Shown here: positions 58,440-64,000 of the stretch, one piece after another
How positions within the stretch are numbered: the first letter of the stretch is position 1
Layout: each line of letters opens with the position of its first letter
DNA from: Balaenoptera acutorostrata
Taxonomy: Eukaryota; Chordata; Mammalia; Artiodactyla; Balaenopteridae
NCBI RefSeq assembly: GCF_949987535.1
Contig: NC_080069.1
Span: forward strand, 47,853,269-47,917,268
Length of the DNA: 64,000 bases
Direction of reading: 5' to 3'
Program-made: the position numbers and the translations under genes
The notes under the pieces: model-generated
The model's input: only the letters and a program-made list of their open reading frames with translations
Databases searched by the model: none
What the model was told of the DNA's origin: nothing

Positions 58440-58600
58440 GGTTTTTTTTATGTTGTAATGCTTAAAGGAACTTTAGAAATTATTTAATCTAAATCCATTG
58501 AGGAAACTGAGCTATGAAGAAGTTTGGTCAAGGTAACAAACTGTAGAACTGGTACTTGTGTTTCTGATTTCCTGCCCAGCTTTTCCTTATCATGTAATGC
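58440..58600 (+). mobile_element. Probable MIR fragment
   Basis: 'ccattgaggaaactgagctatgaagaagtttggtcaagg' and 'tagaactggtacttgtgtttctgattt' resemble the MIR 3' half. Confidence 0.5.
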
Positions 58601-59392
58601 AGTCAGGACTGCACCTATGTTGATTGCAATTCTTTATTTATTCTCACCATATCTTCATGGAAATCATCATCATCATTTGCTCTGTGGCCTGGTGAGGAAA
58701 GGACAGGATAAGCATAAGGTGTAAAGTACTGTGTCAGTTGATCAAATAAAAAGTACCTGAAAAAATTTGATTTTTTACTTTTATACTGGAACCCTTGATA
58801 GAAATAAATCCGTGCTTGCCTGAAAACTATCTTTTCTTAAAAGCTCTAGAATGCTGTGTCATTAAAATATCTGAAATGAGAAGTAACTAGTCTGATTACA
58901 GAAGCAGTTCTTGAGCACTATAATTAAATAATTACCAGGAAAAAAAAAAGAACTTGAAGACTACACCTAAAATTCTGTGTTCAATCGGTTAATTTTATGA
59001 AAACAATTAAAATGCTGATTGTATAATCCTGTCTATTAAAAAGCAAAAAGAGACATTTCAAACGAAATTCATAAAAAAAATCTAGGGATTAGTTTAGAAA
59101 AAAATTTAGAAGAGATAGAAATCCTTGGAAATCGGTGATTGTCATAGAATACTTGTGTCAACTAAAATCTAGGGTCAAAATGGTCAGCAAAAGTTATTTT
59201 AGCAGTACAAAAGTTTCCAAGACAGAAAAACAAAAGAGAATTTAGTAGGGATGAAACAATGTCCCTTGATAGGGAGCCAGAAACAGATAGTAACTAACTT
59301 CATTGTTGAATAGACCCTCGGAAGAGAAAGTGCATTCACTGCATCCATGAAGGCTCTCAAATCTGAAACACATCCTGTTAACTAATTTGTAT
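58601..59392. other. Unassigned sequence
   Basis: No gene recognised. A-tract near 58939-58949. The A-rich plus strand could be decayed LINE sequence. Confidence 0.4.
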
Positions 59393-59394
59393 CA

Positions 59395-59630
59395 TCATTT
59401 ATTTGTTAACAGCTAACATTTATTGACTACTCTATTGGGTCTGGATATTTAACGTGTTTTTTCTCGGAATTCTTACAATGACCTTCTAATGTGTTTATTA
59501 CTGTCTCCATTGTGTAGAACAGAAATGTGAGGTTCCATATGAAATAACTAAGGAGTGGCAGAGCCAGGATGTGAACCCAGAACTGTCTGCTCCAAAGTCC
59601 TGCTTTCGCAGCTACTCTGCCATTTTTGTA
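59395..59630 (+). mobile_element. MIR element
   Basis: 'aacagctaacatttattgactactc', 'acagaaatgtgaggttcc', 'gtggcagagccaggatgtgaacccagaactgtctgctccaaagtcc' match MIR well. Confidence 0.85.
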
Positions 59631-59749
59631 TCTCCTACTACATCATCTTTCCTGTTTAGCTAATTTAACACTTACTTCGCAATATCTTATGATTTATCAG
59701 GTTTTCTTGCCTTCAAAAATGGGCTTTTTAAATTGACCCTTAAATTCTG

Positions 59750-61110
59750 GATTTGGATTGATAAGTGGCCAAAACAATCTTGAAAAAGATCAAAGTTAGA
59801 GAACTTGCATTTACCAATTTCAAAACTTAACTACAAAGTTATAGTAATAAACACAGTGTGGTGCTGTTATAATGTCCAAGACAATTCAATGGGGGGAATG
59901 TATAGTCTTTTTGACAAATAGTGCCAGAACAACTGGATATCCACAGGCAAAAGGATGAAATTGGACCTCCACCTTTTACCACACCCAAAAATGAACTCAA
60001 AAATACTCGTGACCTTGGGTTAGGAATTTTAAATTCGACACCAAAAGTATGAGTAACAATAGAAAAAAAATAGATAAATTGGATTCCATCAAAATTAAAA
60101 ACTTGTGCTGCTTATGATACTATTAAGAAAGTGAAAAAAAGAACTTACAGATGGGAGAATATATTTGCAAATCATATATCTGATAAGGTATTTCTGTCCA
60201 GAATTTACAACTCTCTTACAATTTAATAATAATAACTCAACTAAAAGATGGGGAAGGGACTTGAATAGACATTTCTCTGAAGGAGGTATATGATGGCCAG
60301 TAAGCACATGAAAAGATGGCTATTAGGGAAATGTGATTAGCTATTAGGGAAATACAAGTAAAAACCATAAGGCGATGTCATTTCTTACAGGCTAGAAAGT
60401 CTATAATGAAAAAGACAATACCAATTATTTGGCAGTGATTTGAAGAGATTGGAACTGTCATACATTGCTGGTGGGAATGTCCAATGGTGTAGCCACTCTG
60501 GAAAATAATTTGACAGTTCCTCACTACCTTAAACATAGAATTACCATACGACCCAGAAAATACTCCTCCATATAGCCAAGAGAAATGAAAATGTATCCAT
60601 ACAAAAACATGCACATGAATATTTATAGCAAATGATTCATAATAGACAAAAAGCAAAGATAACCCAAATGTGTATTAACTGAATGGATAAATAAAATGAG
60701 TGTATACATACAATGAACTGTGATTTGACAATGAAAAGAGGTCAGGTAAAGATACAAGCATCAACATCGATGAGTCTCTTAAACATTATACTGAAATGAA
60801 AGAAGTTAGTCACACACATAAAAACACATATTGTCTGATCCATTTATATAAAACTCCATTTTAGGTAAATTTATAGAGGCAGAATGAAGATTAGTGGTTC
60901 CTTAGGGCTGAATGAAGAGGGAGGAGGATGGTCAGAATAGAGATTGACTGGTAATAGGCAAGGGGTTTCTTTCAGGGTCAACAAACATGTTCTAAAACCA
61001 GATTGTGCTAATGATTGCACAGTTCTGTAAATATTCTAAAAGAATTGTATACTTTAATTGGTGAATTGTATGGTATATGAATTATGAATTATTAAAGCTG
61101 TTTATTATAA
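59750..61110 (+). mobile_element. Ancient L1 (L1M-type), ORF2 3' part and 3' UTR
   Basis: Starts in ORF2 with 'agtggccaaaacaatcttgaaaaagatcaaag', runs through 'tgctggtgggaatgtccaatggtgtagccactctgg' and 'ttaccatacgacccag', and ends in 3' UTR ('tgcacagttctgtaaatattc', 'gtgaattgtatggtatatgaatt'). The frame is broken many times, so this is much older than the two L1 copies at 28 and 38 kb. Confidence 0.82.
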
Positions 61111-61145
61111 ACTATTCATATATATATATATATTTGTATATATAA
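61111..61145. repeat. (TA)n microsatellite
   Basis: TA-rich run at the boundary between two oppositely oriented old L1 fragments. Confidence 0.85.
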
Positions 61146-61149
61146 TGAT

Positions 61150-62380
61150 GCTAACCTTAAGATATATTCCTGAAAGTAGGAGTTGCTGGATCAAATAATA
61201 TGTGTACTTCTTAGGGTTTTTATTGCAAATTGACAAATTTGCCTCATGGAAATTATGACAATTTGTCTTTTGCTAGAAATCATTGCATTTTTAACAGTAT
61301 ATCTATACTTTAATCAGTATCATATATCATCATTATTTCTATATTCTCAACTTGATGAGAGAGCAGAGTTTATTTTCATCTTCTCAGTATTCTACTGAGG
61401 TTGAGTCTTCTAAAATATTTTACTGGCAATTTTAATGTCTGCATTTGTATGTGTGTGTTGTGTGTATGTACACATGGGTATGGATAGATTGTCTCTATTC
61501 TTTGCTGGTATTTCTGTTAGAGTTTACCTTTTCCTTATTGATTTATGAAACTATTTTATGATAAAGACATTATGATTTTCTTAAAATTTGTTCTTATCAT
61601 ACGGATATTTTTCACTTTTATGGATTCTAAGCCAGCCTTCTTTGATTCAAACAATTCTTTTTGCATTTATGCTTAGAAAGACAAGCCCAACTCCAAGAAT
61701 AAATATTTAACTACATATTTCTCTAGTTCTTTTATTCACTCTATCGTTTTGATCTTGAATTCCTTTGAAATTTATATATGTGTAGGTATAATGCAGAGCT
61801 CTTACTTAAATTGTTCCAACCCAATTTATTGAATAAGTCATCCTTTTATTTTTTATTTGAAGTGCCATTTTTATCATACATTTAATTATTTAACATTCTG
61901 AACCTGTATGGGCATTCTATTCTGTCTTGTGACTTTTCATCCTGTACTAACAAAACTGTGTATTATTATAGTTCCATAATATTTTTAAAAATCTCCGTAG
62001 TAGGTTTCTCATAATTTAAAAAATTATCTGGGGAAATGTATCCCCTTTATTTTTCCTGATGAGTTTTTATTTGTCAGTTTCTCTCAGAATTTACATTTTT
62101 GATGTTGTAGCAAATGGATAGATTTTTATAATATCCAGCCTTCCCATTCATAACATCCATTTGTTACAAAACTTTCATTTTATTCCAAATAGCTTTTTAA
62201 TTGATGTTCTTATGTTTCCATTATACAATTGTTCCATGAAAAAAATGGGGATAAATACTATCCTTTACAATATTCTTTATTTCCTAATTTTTAATTTCTA
62301 ATTAAATCAACTAAAATTGTAATAATTGTATAAAGTGGACCTTATTTTCTTTTCCTGAATTTAATAGAGATACCTTTACT
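61150..62380 (-). mobile_element. Ancient L1 (L1M-type), ORF2 fragment
   Basis: Plus-strand text is reverse-complement L1: 'gaaagtaggagttgctggatcaaataatatgtg' (about 61172), 'accttttccttattgatttatgaaa', 'ttgttccaacccaatttattgaataagtcatcc' (about 61811) and 'gtattattatagttccataat' (about 61961). Much decayed, with no open frame. Its 3' UTR is absent next to the neighbouring element. Confidence 0.7.
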
Positions 62381-62876
62381 ATGAAATTTGTTTCAATAAT
62401 TTTTTTGGAAAAGTAGTGCCCAAACTGGCTCAGTGATGAAAGAATACAGTCATGAAGTAAGAAACAATAAATTTCAGACAATTAATTCTATATGCCTTTT
62501 GGGACATCAACAAACACATTTGATGTTAAATAATATAAAAAGAACTGCTATAAAATATCATTTGTTAAAACCACTATTTCATATCTCTTGGAACATAGCA
62601 GTTTTTAATGGCCAGGATATGCTAAAATTGATGGACATGATTTGGGCAATGGTGCCCTTGAATATGATCTTGCCTTTTGATTTCAGATACTTACTGCTTC
62701 TCCTGTTAAGAAATTAAGTTTTACTTTTAGTTAACAGAATTTTTTAAAAATGGATATTATGTTTTATTATAAAAAGATATCTATTTACTGAAAATGTCTC
62801 TTTTTCTGTTGAATACTACTGAAAATATCAGGTGTATGTCTTTTATCTGACCTTTCAATGAGCAATATTATAGTAA
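62381..62876. other. Unassigned sequence with a 94-codon frame
   Basis: A plus-strand frame at 62433-62717 (94 codons) shows no recognised domain. No named repeat. Confidence 0.35.
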
Positions 62877-62892
62877 TGAATTTCTTAATTTT

Positions 62893-63239
62893 TTTTTTTT
62901 ATGAGTGCACCATGAGGTTTTTCTTTTACTTTTTTTTTTTTTTTTTAATAATTCTTTATTTTATTTATTTATTTTTGACTGTGTTGGGTCTTTGTTGCTG
63001 TGCGAGGGCTTTCTCCAGTTGCGGCAAGCGGGGGCCACTCTTCATCGCGGTGCGCGGGCCTCTCACTATCGCGGCCTCTCTTGTTGCGGAGCACAGGCTC
63101 CAGACGCGCAGGCTCAGTAGTTGTGGCTCACGGGCCTAGCTGCTCCGCGGCATGTGGGATCTTCCCAGACCAGGGCTCGAACCCGTGTCCCCTGCATTGG
63201 CAGGCAGATTCTCAACCACTGCGCCACCAGGGAAGCCCC
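62893..63239 (-). mobile_element. CHR-2-like SINE with a probable 3' transduction
   Basis: SINE body from about 62947 to 63238 with tail (TTTA)n, reversed B-box region near 63175 and head ending CCACCAGGGAAGCCCC. Left of its T-tract (62930-62946) is a 29-nt unique segment (62901-62929), then a second T-tract. The target duplication GAATTTCYTAATTTT (15 bp, one mismatch) is at 62878-62892 and 63240-63254, so the unique segment inserted with the SINE. Confidence 0.92.
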
Positions 63240-63488
63240 GAATTTCCTAATTTTAAATCTCCCCTGCTTTCTGTGAATAAACCAAATTTTGTAATAGTCT
63301 ATTACTTTTTATAATATTTTTGTAATATTTAGGATATTTTCCTGTGTGTTCATAAGCGAGATTAATATGCAGTGGGTTTTGCTTTTGTTGTAGTGATTTT
63401 CTTTGTCAAATTTTGTTAGGATCATGCTACTCTTGCGATTTGTGATACAGTTTTATTTGTAATCAAAACAAAAAGTTCTGAATACTTT

Positions 63489-63861
63489 TTTTTTTTTGAT
63501 TAGCTAATTCCTACTTATCTCTGGCCACAACTTTATAGCTACTTTATTTATTTATTTCTTTTTTTTTTTTATTTTTGGCTGTGTTGGGTCTTCAGTTCGT
63601 GCGAGGGCTTTCTCTAGTTACGGCAAGTGGGGGCCACTCTTCATCGCGGTGCAGGGACCGCTCTTCATCGCGGTGCGCGGGCCTCTCACCATCGCGGCCC
63701 CTCCCGCTGCGGGGCACAGGCTCCAGACGCGCAGGCTCAGTAGTTGTGGCTCACGGGCCCAGCTGCTCCGTGGCATGTGGGATCTTCCCAGACCAGGGCT
63801 CGAACCCGTGTCCCCTGCATTAGCAGGCAGATTCTCAACCACTGCGCCACCAGGGAAGCCC
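63489..63861 (-). mobile_element. CHR-2-like SINE with internal duplication and probable 3' transduction
   Basis: SINE body from about 63544 to 63861. Two features are unusual. First, CTCTTCATCGCGGTGC occurs at 63637-63652 and again at 63661-63676, a 24-bp internal duplication absent from the other copies. Second, about 45 nt of unique sequence (63498-63542) lie between the tail and a T-tract. The 12-bp target duplication TCTGAATACTTT is perfect at 63477-63488 and 63862-63873, placing the unique segment inside the insertion. Confidence 0.92.
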
Positions 63862-64000
63862 TCTGAATACTTTAAAGCATCATAGGGTTTCATGAATAAC
63901 ATGTTCTGTGGAAGATTTATATATACTAAATTGTTAAAACTATCTGGATGTCTAGGTTTAGATATGAGTTGTTGATGTCTGGGATTATCAGAGTTTTTAA

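Noticed and set aside
1..64000. tRNA genes
   Set aside because: All tRNA-like sequences (B-box-like GGTTCGAGCCC and similar) are in SINE heads followed by SINE bodies or A-rich tails; none folds in an obvious way as a complete tRNA.
1..64000. CRISPR array, operon or prokaryotic-type system
   Set aside because: No regularly spaced direct repeats, no compact gene arrangement; the content is mammalian interspersed repeats.

Overview
This is non-coding mammalian DNA: AT-rich, dominated by interspersed repeats, with no host protein-coding exon, tRNA or rRNA gene that I can recognise. The best taxonomic clue is the youngest SINE layer. At least ten copies are tRNA-Glu-derived SINEs of the CHR type, with a head reading GGGCTTCCCTGGTGGCGCAG or GGGACTTCCCTGG, a B-box-like GGTTCGAGCCC, and an (AAAT)n tail. 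Such homogeneous CHR copies beside young L1s, with no Alu, B1/B2 or BovB seen, point to a cetacean (whale or dolphin). The species cannot be fixed from the sequence alone. The window is probably intergenic or inside a long intron.

Layout. 1-8 kb: CHR SINEs, MIRs and a long decayed L2/CR1-like LINE (about 5.86-7.9 kb). 8.14-8.37 kb: a small hAT-type DNA transposon with an intact 8-bp target duplication. 8.4-27.8 kb: mostly unassigned sequence with scattered L2, MIR, MER5-like and L1M fragments, two CHR SINEs, a (TG)n(GA)n tract at 18.7 kb and an exact 38-bp tandem duplication at 23.4 kb. 27.83-31.49 kb: a young 5'-truncated L1 on the minus strand. 34.6-35.0 kb: a probable solo LTR. 37.0-42.3 kb: a nested pile of an older L1-like stretch, an L1 3' fragment, a CHR-1 SINE, a second young 5'-truncated L1 on the plus strand and another CHR SINE. 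45-50 kb: four CHR-family SINEs. 48.7-59.6 kb: many MIRs. 59.75-62.4 kb: two ancient L1 fragments facing each other. 58.0-63.9 kb: three further CHR SINEs.

How the parts relate. Nothing forms a pathway. The two young L1 copies both have an uninterrupted ORF2 remnant (reverse transcriptase to C-terminal zinc knuckle), but both lack the 5' UTR, ORF1 and most of the endonuclease, so neither can move on its own. L1 machinery probably mobilised the SINEs: most have A-rich tails and target-site duplications of 10-20 bp. Several SINEs carry extra unique sequence between the tail and the duplication, which looks like 3' transduction from their source loci. I found no undescribed gene system. The most interesting features are these transductions, the inverted L1 pair, the dated insertion stack, and two 7-nt stretches between strong splice-like signals.
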